From G963667675 sp963667675 (GTDB taxonomy: Bacteria > Chloroflexota > Dehalococcoidia > Lucifugimonadales > UBA3495): a DNA stretch of 64,000 bases. Every line of letters begins with the position of its first letter. Within the stretch, counting starts at the first letter, position 1. Both the position numbers and the translations under genes were made by a program. This document shows positions 16,642 to 24,456 of the stretch, in pieces. The stretch covers positions 248,001 to 312,000 of the forward strand of contig OY763929.1 in NCBI GenBank assembly GCA_963667675.1, read 5' to 3'. Under the pieces are notes generated by a model, which was not told the DNA's origin, made no database searches, and saw only the letters and a list, made by a program, of their open reading frames with translations.

Positions 16642-18093
16642 ATGAGATTCTCGCACAGAGCTTGGGCATGGGTTATTGCCGCGTTGCTCACCGCGGTGTT
16701 CCTAGTGGCAGCTTGCGGAGACGGCGACGGGGACACACCGTCGCCTACCGACGAACCTACGGTCACGGTCGTAGTCGAGGAAACAGAGGCGCCGGAGGCT
16801 ACAGAGGAACCTACGGCCACGGCTGTCGTTGAGGAAACGGAGGCCCCGGAGACTACTGAGGAACCTACGGCCACGGTTGTCGTCGAGGAAACAGAGGCCC
16901 CGGAGGCAACCGAGGCGCCGACGCCCAGCGAGGACGCGATGGTCCCAGGGGTTACCGACGACAAGGTGGTGCTGGGGACCCATACGGCCCTCACCGGACC
17001 AGCCGCCGTGTACGCCCAAATCTCCGCGGCCATCAAGGCCTACTTCGACTACGTGAATGACACCAAGGGAGGAGTCAACGGGCGGACAATCGAGTTCCTG
17101 ATAGAAGATGATTCCTACTCACCGCCCAAGACGGTGGACCTAGTCCGCAAGCTGGTGGAGCAGGACGAAATCTTCGCTTTGGTCAACGGCTTCGGAACGC
17201 CTACCCACCTGCAAGTCGTGGACTATCTCCAAGAGAAGGGGGTGCCCGACCTATTCGTAGGCACCGGCGCGACGGAGTGGGTGAAGGACCCGGAGGCCCG
17301 GCCCACGGTCTTTGGGTCGATTCCCAACTACGTGGCCGAGGGGATAATCCTGGGGCAACATATTGCCGAGACCTACCCCGGGCAGAAGCTGGGCTTGATG
17401 CGGCAGAACGACGATTTCGGCGCGGACGGAATGACCGGCATCAGGCGGGGAGTGGGCGACGCCCTGGACATCGTGGGTGAGGAGACGCACGAGGCCGTGG
17501 ACTTGGACCTATCCTCCCAGGTAGACCGGCTCCGAGCGGCGGGAGCCGAAGTGATTGCAATTTGGGCCACACCCCAGCATTTTTCCACAGCGGTCAAACA
17601 CGCGCGGTTGAACTTGAACTGGGACGTGCCCTTCGTGTTGAGCATAGTCAGCGCCAACGAATTGACCGTGCTCTTGTCCGGGCCGGAGGTCATCGAAGGC
17701 ACCGTGTCCCTCGGGTATCTCAACTCGGCTTTTGAAATCGACAACCCCAATGTCGCCAAGCACCATAAATTGGTCCAGGACTACATGGGAGCAGAGAACG
17801 GCAATACGCTGACCCTGTACGGACAGTACATCGGCGAGTTGGTGGAGGAAGCCCTCAGGCGGGCCGGCAGGGACCTTACCCGCGAGGGCCTGATAGAAGC
17901 CGCGGAGTCGATATCCGATTTCTGGTGCTCAATATGCCTGGGGCCTGTCAACATGAGCGCCACTGACCACGACCCACTGCAAGGGGCGTTCCTGGTACGG
18001 GTCGAAGGGGGCAGGTGGGTGCGTTTCGGCGATCTGGTAACCTACGAGGGCGTCCTGCCCGGAGACATGACGGTGGAGGACTTGGAGAGGTAG
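16642..18093 (+). CDS. livK: Branched-chain amino acid type substrate-binding lipoprotein (LivK-like)
   Basis: 483 residues. Lipoprotein signal ending FLVAACG, then a low-complexity linker with three 18-residue units, then a periplasmic binding fold beginning GVTDDKVVLGTHTALTGPAA, with GGVNGRTIEFLIEDDSYSPP typical of LivJ/LivK/urea-binding family. It presents substrate to LivHM. Actual ligand (amino acid, urea, amide, aromatic acid) is unknown. ATG at 16642 follows AAAGGTGAT; a TTG at 16627 is an alternative. Separated from livM by 129 bases with its own promoter candidate. Confidence 0.9.
   Translation: MRFSHRAWAWVIAALLTAVFLVAACGDGDGDTPSPTDEPTVTVVVEETEAPEATEEPTATAVVEETEAPETTEEPTATVVVEETEAPEATEAPTPSEDAMVPGVTDDKVVLGTHTALTGPAAVYAQISAAIKAYFDYVNDTKGGVNGRTIEFLIEDDSYSPPKTVDLVRKLVEQDEIFALVNGFGTPTHLQVVDYLQEKGVPDLFVGTGATEWVKDPEARPTVFGSIPNYVAEGIILGQHIAETYPGQKLGLMRQNDDFGADGMTGIRRGVGDALDIVGEETHEAVDLDLSSQVDRLRAAGAEVIAIWATPQHFSTAVKHARLNLNWDVPFVLSIVSANELTVLLSGPEVIEGTVSLGYLNSAFEIDNPNVAKHHKLVQDYMGAENGNTLTLYGQYIGELVEEALRRAGRDLTREGLIEAAESISDFWCSICLGPVNMSATDHDPLQGAFLVRVEGGRWVRFGDLVTYEGVLPGDMTVEDLER
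16753..16914 (+). repeat. Three 54-bp tandem repeats in the livK linker
   Basis: Units at 16753-16806, 16807-16860 and 16861-16914, each encoding EPTxTxVVEETEAPExTE (18 residues). They form an acidic Pro/Thr-rich spacer between the lipid anchor and the binding domain. Confidence 0.9.
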
Positions 18094-18193
18094 CGGGGTC
18101 CAGCCTAAGCCTGACCTGTGATGCCTTGCTCCTGTGTGTCCGCCTCGGAACGCCTTTCCGTTCTATGGTCGTGAAGCGGTTGAGGGCCAGGGA

Positions 18194-19021
18194 ATGAGCG
18201 AGCCTCCGGACTCGGCCGAGTTGGCGGAGTTCGTCGAAGTAGCCAGCCGCCGCGACGAAGAAATCGACCCGGCCACCACAGCCCTGCTGATCGCGGCGAC
18301 GGAGTACCCTGACCTGGACATACGCGGCCAGCTAGGGGTCTTGGACTCGTTGGCGGCCGGAGTTACAGACCGCCTGTCGCCGGAGCAGGACCCCCTTTAC
18401 TGCCTCAACACCCTCAGCGAATACCTGTCCGACGACATTGGGTTCAGTGGCAATACTGAGGACTACTACGACCCTCGGAACAGCTTTCTGAACGAGGTAT
18501 TGAGCCGCCGGTTGGGCATTCCCATCACCCTGGCGCTGGTGTTCATTGAAGTGGGCAAGCGGGTGGGCGTACCGTTGCTGGGAGTGGGAATGCCGGGGCA
18601 TTTGCTGCTAATGCACCCGGAAGTGAAGGGGCTGTTCATCGACCCGTTCCACCGGGGCGTCCTGCTTTCAGAAGAAGAATGCGCGGAGCGGATGAGGCAG
18701 GCAACCGGGGCCGAAATCGCCTGGGACGCGAGGTTCTTGACCCCGTTGAACAACCGGCAGTACGTCGCCCGGATACTGCGCAACCTGAAGGCGATTTACT
18801 GGCGGGGCCAAGACCCCAGGCGGGGCCTGGCCATGAGCGAACGGCTGGTGGCGTTGTATCCGCAGTCGGCCCAGGAAAGGCGGGACCGGGGGTTGATGCA
18901 CCTGCAGCTGGGACACCGCCGGGAAGCGTTGGAGGACCTGGAGTATTTCCTGGAAGGGGCATCCACCGGCGAGGACATAGAGGGAATACGCGAGCTGGTC
19001 AGCTGGTTGAAAGGTAGCTGA
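18194..19021 (+). CDS. SirB1-like transglutaminase-fold protein with TPR tail
   Basis: 275 residues. DYYDPRNSFLNEVLSRRLG followed by IPITLALVFIEVGKRVGV and VGMPGHLLL are the conserved core of the SirB1/transglutaminase-like family; the last 70 residues form TPR-like helices (RGLAMSERLVALYPQSAQ). In other bacteria members are often near prmC or lipid-A genes, and the enzymatic role is unsettled. ATG at 18194 follows AGGG; the frame is open upstream but that part lacks family sequence. Confidence 0.83.
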   Translation: MSEPPDSAELAEFVEVASRRDEEIDPATTALLIAATEYPDLDIRGQLGVLDSLAAGVTDRLSPEQDPLYCLNTLSEYLSDDIGFSGNTEDYYDPRNSFLNEVLSRRLGIPITLALVFIEVGKRVGVPLLGVGMPGHLLLMHPEVKGLFIDPFHRGVLLSEEECAERMRQATGAEIAWDARFLTPLNNRQYVARILRNLKAIYWRGQDPRRGLAMSERLVALYPQSAQERRDRGLMHLQLGHRREALEDLEYFLEGASTGEDIEGIRELVSWLKGS

Positions 19022-19073
19022 AGGCCGAGGGGTGGCCAGAGTCCGGGCCGGTTGGGAAGCGCCGCGCCAGGGT

Positions 19074-20582
19074 TTAGTCGCTGCGGTAGTATTCCATGCC
19101 CAGGTGGGTTATCTGCTCCTCGCCCATCAGCCACCTGAGAGTGTTCTTGAGCTTGGTCTGCTGGATGAACAGGTCGTGTTCGGGATAGACGGACCGGGCG
19201 TGATGGGGGCTCTTGAAGTAGAAGGACAGCCATTCCTGGATGCCCGCCATGCCGGCGCGTTGGGCGAGGTCCATGAACAGGACCAGGTCGAGGACCAGGG
19301 GGGCGGCAAGCACGGAATCGGAGCACAGGAAGTCGACCTTGATCTGCATGCGGCGGCCAAGCCAGCCAAAAAGGTCGATGTTGTCCCAGCCTTCTTTGTT
19401 GTCGCCCCTGGGCGGGTAGTAGTTGATGCGCACCTTGTGGTAGGCGTCGGAGTATAGCTCCGGGTACACGTCGGGCTGGAGGATGTATTCGAGGACGCCG
19501 AGCTTGGACTCTTCCTTGGTCCTGAAGTTTTCAGGCTCGTCGAGGACCTCGCCGTCGCGGTTTCCGAGGATGTTGGTGGAAAACCAGCCGTTGAGGCCCA
19601 GCATCCTGGCCTTCAACATGGGGCCGAGGACGGTCTTGACCAGGGTCTGGCCGGTCTTGAAGTCCTTGCCGCATACGGGGACACCCTGGTCTCGGGCCAG
19701 CCTTTCCATGGCGGGTATGTCCACGGTGAGGTTGGGCGCGCCGTTGACGAAGGGGACTCCTTCCATGAGCGCGGCGTAGGCGTAGAGCATGGAGGGGGCG
19801 ATGCTTTCGTTCTCGTCGTGGAGACCGCCAACGAAATTTTCGATGTCCTGGTGAACGTCGGTCTCGGTAATGAATTTTTCGGTGGAGGCAGCCCAGACCA
19901 TGACCAGGCGGTCGCAGCCGTTGTCCTCTTTGAAACGCCGGATGTCGTTTCTTATGGCCTCAACGGAGGCGGGCCTGGAGCCGGCGTCGTTGAGGTTGGT
20001 CCCATTGATGCGGCGCACGTAGTCGTTGTCGAAGACGGCGGGCATGGGATCGACGGACTTGAGGAAATCGGCAACGGGTTCGACCTGGTCGTGGCGGTCT
20101 AGGACGCCGGCCTTTACGGCGGCGGCGTAGGCGTTGTCAGGGATGGGGTCCCAAGCTCCGAAAACCAATTGGTCCAGTTCGGCCAAGGGAACGAAGTCTC
20201 GAATGAGGGGCGACCGCCCGTCGGTGCGCTTGCCGAGGCGGATGGCGCCGAGTTGAGAGACGGAGCCGACGGGCATGCCGGTGCCGCGGCGGACGTGCTC
20301 GACGCCGGCGATGAAGGTGGAGGATACCGCGCCCAGGCCGACGAGGAGGACACCAAGTTTGCCGCCGGCGGGGCTGATGCCGGGCGCGCCGGTTGCGACG
20401 AAGTCCTTGGGTTCCAAGCTGACGCCCTGGCTGCGAGCAAGCTCCAAGAGCGGCTGGTGCCATTGGGACGGGATTCTGCCCGTGCCTGCCCAATGCTGAA
20501 CCGTGCTCTGGCGCTTACCGAGGAGGGCTGCCAGTGCGGACTGACCACCGAAACGTTCGATTATCTGCTTTGCGTTGCTCAT
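19074..20582 (-). CDS. Inositol-3-phosphate synthase with N-terminal helix-turn-helix
   Basis: 502 residues. Residues 1 to about 55 look like a Cro/YdaS-type HTH (QIIERFGGQSALAALLGKRQ then STVQHWAGTGRIP). After a short linker the synthase begins with the NAD-binding GLGAVSSTFIAGV, and keeps SVDPMPAVFDNDYV, NESIAPSMLYAYAALMEG, NGAPN and the catalytic-Lys block CGKDFKTGQT, then LGNRDGEVL. The enzyme makes 1D-myo-inositol 3-phosphate from glucose 6-phosphate, the entry to inositol lipids or inositol solutes. ATG at 20582 has no strong ribosome site. The gene is divergent from amt. An HTH on a metabolic enzyme is unusual; see findings. Confidence 0.9.
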   Translation of the reverse strand: MSNAKQIIERFGGQSALAALLGKRQSTVQHWAGTGRIPSQWHQPLLELARSQGVSLEPKDFVATGAPGISPAGGKLGVLLVGLGAVSSTFIAGVEHVRRGTGMPVGSVSQLGAIRLGKRTDGRSPLIRDFVPLAELDQLVFGAWDPIPDNAYAAAVKAGVLDRHDQVEPVADFLKSVDPMPAVFDNDYVRRINGTNLNDAGSRPASVEAIRNDIRRFKEDNGCDRLVMVWAASTEKFITETDVHQDIENFVGGLHDENESIAPSMLYAYAALMEGVPFVNGAPNLTVDIPAMERLARDQGVPVCGKDFKTGQTLVKTVLGPMLKARMLGLNGWFSTNILGNRDGEVLDEPENFRTKEESKLGVLEYILQPDVYPELYSDAYHKVRINYYPPRGDNKEGWDNIDLFGWLGRRMQIKVDFLCSDSVLAAPLVLDLVLFMDLAQRAGMAGIQEWLSFYFKSPHHARSVYPEHDLFIQQTKLKNTLRWLMGEEQITHLGMEYYRSD

Positions 20583-20649
20583 GGGGTGGATGATAACGGT
20601 TTTTTCGTTAATAGTCAATGGGGGGCTTTTGGATTGCCGGTTCGACGGC

Positions 20650-20665
20650 GTAACAAAACGTTTAC
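20650..20665 (+). promoter_or_regulatory. GTAAC-N6-TTTAC box overlapping the amt -35 region
   Basis: GTAACAAAACGTTTAC resembles the GTnAC-N6-GaAAC half-site pair bound by GlnR-type OmpR-family nitrogen regulators. TTTACA (20661-20666) can serve as -35 with TAATAA at 20684-20689, 17 bases later. A similar box occurs at 22209-22224. Confidence 0.35.
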
Positions 20666-20739
20666 AAGCTGGCAACATTGATTTAATAAGCGATTTTTAG
20701 ACTACCGCCGGATAACTTGAAATCTATTGGGGGTGCTTC

Positions 20740-22098
20740 ATGTTGCAAGGGGTGTTGCCTTCATTCAACTTGCGGAGGGTGTTGCCCTTCATCATAGCCG
20801 GCTTGCTGGCGGCTGGAGTCCTGGCGGGCTACAACGTGGCCTTTGCTACGGACGATGTCGCCGTAGAGAGGAATACCACGGACATCGGCAATCTGACCAC
20901 GATGATTGCCGCCTTCTTGGTGTTTTTCATGCAGGCTGGCTTCGCGTTTCTTGGAGCGGGACTGATACGGTCCAAGAACACGACCAATTACATGACCAAG
21001 AGCTTCATGGACTTCGCCATAGCGTCGCTGTCCTTCTGGGCCTTTGGTTTCGCCATCATGATGGGCACCTCTGCAGCGGGTGTCCTGGGAACCAGCAACT
21101 TCTTCCTGGCGGACGGGGCGGACGACTGGCAGGTCTACGTAGACTGGATATTCCAGATGGTGTTCGCCGGTACCGCTGCGACGATAGTGGCGGGAGCAGT
21201 GGCGGAACGGACCAAGACGCAGGCCTACCTGGCCTACAGCTTCATGATAGGAGCCATCATCTATCCTCTGTACGGCCACTGGGTCTGGGGAGACGGGGGA
21301 TGGCTGGGAGCCCTGGACAAGATCGACCTGCCCGGAGCAGCGGACTATGCAGGCTCCGGTGTCGTCCACGCGGTGGGCGGGTTCATAGCCCTGGCGGGAG
21401 CGGCGGTGGTCGGGCCTCGGATCGGCAAGTACAACGCCGATGGCTCGTCCAACGTCATATCGGGCCACAACACCACGTACGTAATCATAGGCACGTTCAT
21501 CCTGTTCTTCGGATGGTTCGGGTTCAATATCGGCGGCAGCGACTCGATAGGGTTGAACGCGGTGAACACGCTGCTGGCCGGGGCCACCGGCTCGGTGGTG
21601 GCCCTGTACATCCAAATGATGCGCACGGGCAAGGCGGATACGCTGATGGCCTGCAACGGGGCACTGGCCGGACTGGTGGGAATCACCGCGGGGGCGGCCT
21701 ACGTGGAGCCCTGGTCTGCGGTGGTAATCGGAGGAGTGGCGGCGCCGATAATGATGGGTTCGGTCGTGGTCATTGACCGGGTCCTGAAGATCGACGACCC
21801 GGTGAGCGCCATCTCGGTGCACGGCACAGCCGGACTCTGGGGCTTGCTGGCGGTGGGAATATTCGCCAGCGGCAACAACGGCGTGGAGGGACTGGTAGCA
21901 GGAGAGGGCCTGCAGATCGTGTCGCAGCTAATCAGCATGGGCGTGGTGCTGGCCTGGGCCCTGGTGACCGGGTTTGCCATGTTCCTGATACTGAAGGCGA
22001 CGATGGGAGTGCGGGCCACGCCCGAGGAGGAACTGGCAGGTATGGACGTTTCTGAGCACGACCTGCCGGCCTACCCGGTGGAGTCGGCCTCGGACTAG
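20740..22098 (+). CDS. amt: Ammonium transporter
   Basis: 452 residues. A hydrophobic N-terminal segment (possible cleaved signal, ending near AGYNVAFA) precedes the eleven-helix Amt core. AGFAFLGAGLIRSKN, the Phe-gate/His region YPLYGHWVWG, and VHGTAGLWGLLAVG supply the twin-histidine pore residues; HAVGGFIALAGA is also typical. It imports ammonium as a trimer in the inner membrane. GGGGGTG lies 6 bases before the ATG. No glnB follows, unlike many bacteria. An intrinsic terminator begins 42 bases after the stop. Confidence 0.95.
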   Translation: MLQGVLPSFNLRRVLPFIIAGLLAAGVLAGYNVAFATDDVAVERNTTDIGNLTTMIAAFLVFFMQAGFAFLGAGLIRSKNTTNYMTKSFMDFAIASLSFWAFGFAIMMGTSAAGVLGTSNFFLADGADDWQVYVDWIFQMVFAGTAATIVAGAVAERTKTQAYLAYSFMIGAIIYPLYGHWVWGDGGWLGALDKIDLPGAADYAGSGVVHAVGGFIALAGAAVVGPRIGKYNADGSSNVISGHNTTYVIIGTFILFFGWFGFNIGGSDSIGLNAVNTLLAGATGSVVALYIQMMRTGKADTLMACNGALAGLVGITAGAAYVEPWSAVVIGGVAAPIMMGSVVVIDRVLKIDDPVSAISVHGTAGLWGLLAVGIFASGNNGVEGLVAGEGLQIVSQLISMGVVLAWALVTGFAMFLILKATMGVRATPEEELAGMDVSEHDLPAYPVESASD

Positions 22099-22140
22099 GG
22101 GGCTAAGCCCCGGCTTCTCAGGCCGTGAAACGGTCGATGG

Positions 22141-22182
22141 AACAAGCAACCGCCCGCCTGTTGCAGCGGGCGGTTGCTTGTT
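22141..22182 (+). terminator. Intrinsic terminator after amt
   Basis: A perfect 17-bp stem: AACAAGCAACCGCCCGC (22141-22157) pairs with GCGGGCGGTTGCTTGTT (22166-22182) around CTGTTGCA, followed by TTCC. Confidence 0.9.
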
Positions 22183-22208
22183 TTCCGGTATCCGAAGTAG
22201 TGAATTAT

Positions 22209-22253
22209 GTAACAAAGATTTAACAACATTGAAAAATTCATGTAACACATGAA
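22209..22253 (+). promoter_or_regulatory. GTAAC-N6-TTAAC box and palindrome before a small gene
   Basis: GTAACAAAGATTTAAC (22209-22224) repeats the box seen before amt. TTCATGT-AAC-ACATGAA (22237-22253) is a 7-bp inverted repeat. The stretch is AT-rich and starts 85 bases before the small membrane peptide gene. Confidence 0.35.
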
Positions 22254-22293
22254 TGCGAAAGTAGTATCCAACGAACCGGACGGGAGTAAGGAA

Positions 22294-22377
22294 ATGGAAA
22301 TCATCATAGCGGCAGCGGCATTCGCAGGGTTGTTTGGGATGTGGGTGGTATTGCCCCGGAAATTCCTCCGCAAGTAG
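22294..22377 (+). CDS. Small single-pass membrane peptide
   Basis: 27 residues: a hydrophobic helix beginning MEIIIAAAAFAGLFG and a basic end RKFLRK, an N-out/C-in membrane peptide by the positive-inside rule. GGAGTAAGGAA directly precedes the ATG. An in-frame ATG at 22249 would add 15 residues (MNAKVVSNEPDGSKE) but sits within the palindrome. It lies between the amt terminator and a hairpin, so it is its own unit. No family is recognised; size and design recall small regulators of membrane transporters. Being so short, coding cannot be proved from the sequence alone. Confidence 0.5.
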   Translation: MEIIIAAAAFAGLFGMWVVLPRKFLRK

Positions 22378-22389
22378 ACTCTAGAAGGC

Positions 22390-22414
22390 AACTCCGGCGG
22401 AATAGCCCGGAGTT
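22390..22414 (+). terminator. Hairpin after the small membrane peptide gene
   Basis: AACTCCGG (22390-22397) pairs with CCGGAGTT (22407-22414), 8 bp around a 9-nt loop, 13 bases after the stop codon. There is no T-tract, so termination strength is doubtful. Confidence 0.4.
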
Positions 22415-22569
22415 ACCAATCCCCGAGGTCAGTCCATGTGCGTCAAGACGGATGCCATGGGCTGATTTTATTGTCCGAGGTATGCCAGCGGGACAAGGCG
22501 GGGGACGAGCAATAGCGTAGGGCAGGTGATATACTGGTTGGCCTGAAAACTGCTGAAACGACGGTAGAG

Positions 22570-22722
22570 ATGCGACGGCACTTCAAGACATCTAGTAGAG
22601 TAATGGTGGCCGCCCTTTTGACAGGCGGCCTTTTGCTGGCTTTTGTAGCCTCCCACGGCTGCGACGCCAAGGGGACGAGTCCGGCCGCGGGAGAGGCGGC
22701 GGTAGCCTCGGCGCAGGTTTAG
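22570..22722 (+). CDS. Small predicted secreted peptide or lipoprotein
   Basis: 50 residues: basic start MRRHFKTSSR, hydrophobic core VMVAALLTGGLLLAFVAS, then HGCDAKGTSPAAG and an Ala-rich tail. SHGC could be a weak lipobox, or the segment a normal signal peptide. Third-position GC is high, as in neighbouring real genes. The ribosome site (GGTAGAG) is weak. No family recognised. Confidence 0.4.
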   Translation: MRRHFKTSSRVMVAALLTGGLLLAFVASHGCDAKGTSPAAGEAAVASAQV

Positions 22723-22958
22723 GGATCGGCAGGGCCTTTTCGCGACATTTCACCCCCGATCCGCTCTGATAGCGGGCCTGTGGGCTTGGCTGTGCTTCTA
22801 GGGATCGTTCTTGGGCAGGACCAGCGAAAGCCTTCACTGCTGGTTGTTTCGAGGGATTGAGCACCTAGAAAACAAGAGAGCTTCGCTACTCACGCGCCAG
22901 CGGAGGCAAGGATTTTAGACCCCTCGCTGACGCTCGGGGTGACAAGTGAAAAACCCTG

Positions 22959-23714
22959 CTATTCGGCGGTGGTGCCGCCGTCGATGACCAGCTCGGAGCC
23001 GGTCATGTAGGACGATTCGTCGGAGGCGAGGAAGAGGACGCCGTAGGCGACGTCGTCGGGGGTGGCCAGCCGGCCGAGGGGGACCCGGGACAAGCGTTCT
23101 TCAAGCTTGTCGGGATTGTCCAGCAGTTCCTGTAGGAAGGGCGTCGCGACGGGGCCGGGGTGGACCGAATTGCAGCGGATGTTGTCGTTGGCGTGCTGGA
23201 GGGCTGTGGCCTTGGTAAACAGGCGGACCGCGCCTTTGCTGGCGGTATAGGCGGAGGAGCGGCCGATGCCGACGATGCCGGCGGTGGAGGAGATGTTGAC
23301 GATGGAGCCGCCGCCACTACGGCGCATTGCGGGGATGGCATGCTTGGTGCCCAGGAAGACGCCGTTGACGTTGATGTCCATCAGCCTTTGCCATTCTTCG
23401 AGCGGGATCTGATCGATGCCGAGGGTACCCAAGGTGATACCGGCGTTGTTGACCAGGATGTCCAGCCTGCCGTATGTGCTCTCGGTCAATTGGACCATCT
23501 GTCGCCAGTCCTGTTCCTGGGTTACGTCCAGGTGGGCGTAGGTCACGTCGCGGCCCAACTCCCTGACTTCCGCTTCCAGCTTCATGCCCTCGTCATCCAG
23601 GATGTCGCCGAAGCACACCCTGGCGCCCTCGTTGGCGAAGAGTCGGACTTCGGCGGCCCCCTGACCGCGGGCTCCGCCGCTGATTATGGCCACTTTGCCG
23701 TCTAACCTTGCCAT
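22959..23714 (-). CDS. SDR family oxidoreductase (glucose/3-oxoacyl reductase-like)
   Basis: 251 residues, classical short-chain dehydrogenase. The cofactor loop is SGGARGQGAAE, Asp38 region GDILDDEG points to NAD(H), then NNAG, catalytic Ser in NISSTAG, and YTASK. The C-terminal ends SELVIDGG. GGAGGG precedes the ATG. Substrate unknown; similar enzymes act on 3-oxoacyl groups, sugars or cyclic alcohols. Confidence 0.9.
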   Translation of the reverse strand: MARLDGKVAIISGGARGQGAAEVRLFANEGARVCFGDILDDEGMKLEAEVRELGRDVTYAHLDVTQEQDWRQMVQLTESTYGRLDILVNNAGITLGTLGIDQIPLEEWQRLMDINVNGVFLGTKHAIPAMRRSGGGSIVNISSTAGIVGIGRSSAYTASKGAVRLFTKATALQHANDNIRCNSVHPGPVATPFLQELLDNPDKLEERLSRVPLGRLATPDDVAYGVLFLASDESSYMTGSELVIDGGTTAE

Positions 23715-23802
23715 GGGAAACCCTCCGTAGTTGATTCACGCAATTGACGCTCCACCACTGGGAGCGTGGACATTCGCGGCTTAGAGCAGGACTGCCCTGT
23801 CA

Positions 23803-24258
23803 CTACAAGCTGTTCAGGACTTCCAACTGCCCGTCTACGGTAGCCAGGTCGGGCAACAGCTTCAGGATGTATCCGGCTTCGTCGATGACTACAGCGGGGC
23901 GACGCCCTTCGGCGGGATTGGCCAGGTATCTTTCGTCTCCCGGCTTGGACATGCCAAAGGAGGCTGCGATTTCTCTGCCGGGGTCGAGGAGGATTGAGAA
24001 GGGGAGTCCTTCCCGCTCGACCCAGTCCCGGTTGGCCTGCCCGTCACGGTCGTTGACTCCGAAAACCTGGATGCCTTTGTCCTGGAAACCGGCGTGGTTG
24101 TCACGGTACCCGTGACTGTGGCGGGTTCAATTTCCGCCGCCGGGAGAGGAGAAGAACCAGAGCCAGACTTTCTTGCCCGCGAGGTCCGAGAGTTTGACTT
24201 CGTTACCAGTGTGGTCGACGGTGGTGAAATCCGGCGCTTTGTCTCCCTCTTGTGGCAT
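23803..24258 (-). CDS. Peroxiredoxin (AhpC/TSA, Bcp-like) with predicted selenocysteine at an in-frame TGA
   Basis: Read through the TGA at 24127-24129, the frame gives 151 residues, the normal size of Bcp-type peroxiredoxins. Residues 1-43 start MPQEGDKAPDFTTVDHTG and reach VWLWFFSSPGGGN; after the TGA (residue 44) comes TRHSHGYRDNHAGF, then GIQVFGVNDRDG and GLPFSILLDPGREIAASFGM. Aligned to Bcp (FYPKDDTPGCT..xRD), the TGA is exactly where the peroxidatic Cys stands, followed by the conserved Thr and R-D. There is no Cys anywhere else, so the enzyme would be a one-Sec peroxidase. AGGAGA precedes the ATG at 24258. A 17-nt hairpin follows the TGA by 10 nt. A plain nonsense mutation is the alternative, but the downstream 107 codons stay family-like. 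Confidence 0.78.
24100..24116 (-). promoter_or_regulatory. Candidate bacterial SECIS hairpin
   Basis: On the mRNA strand GTCACGG-GTA-CCGTGAC forms a perfect 7-bp stem with a GUA loop (or 6 bp with a GGUAC loop) beginning 10 nt after the UGA. From memory, the E. coli fdhF SelB-binding mini-helix is also 17 nt, about 11 nt after its UGA, with G and U in the loop. Confidence 0.65.
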
Positions 24259-24456
24259 TGCGTTTCTCCTAGTCTTGACCGGCGACGGGCCGGGTATGCT
24301 GATTACATGGGATAGCGGGATTATATCAACCTTAGCGGCGAGGGGTTTACGCGGCAGTTGTCTCACCAATGGTGAATCCTTACAATGTGCCACGGTTTAG
24401 CCGCCTTCGGAGAGCGGCCGGGCGGGTACACCTTTGGTTAGGAGTTCAATGGCGCC

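Noticed and set aside
24127..24129. TGA as a simple nonsense mutation making a peroxiredoxin pseudogene
   Set aside because: The stop falls precisely on the catalytic position, the rest of the frame is undisturbed and family-like, and a hairpin follows at the right distance. Not fully excluded.
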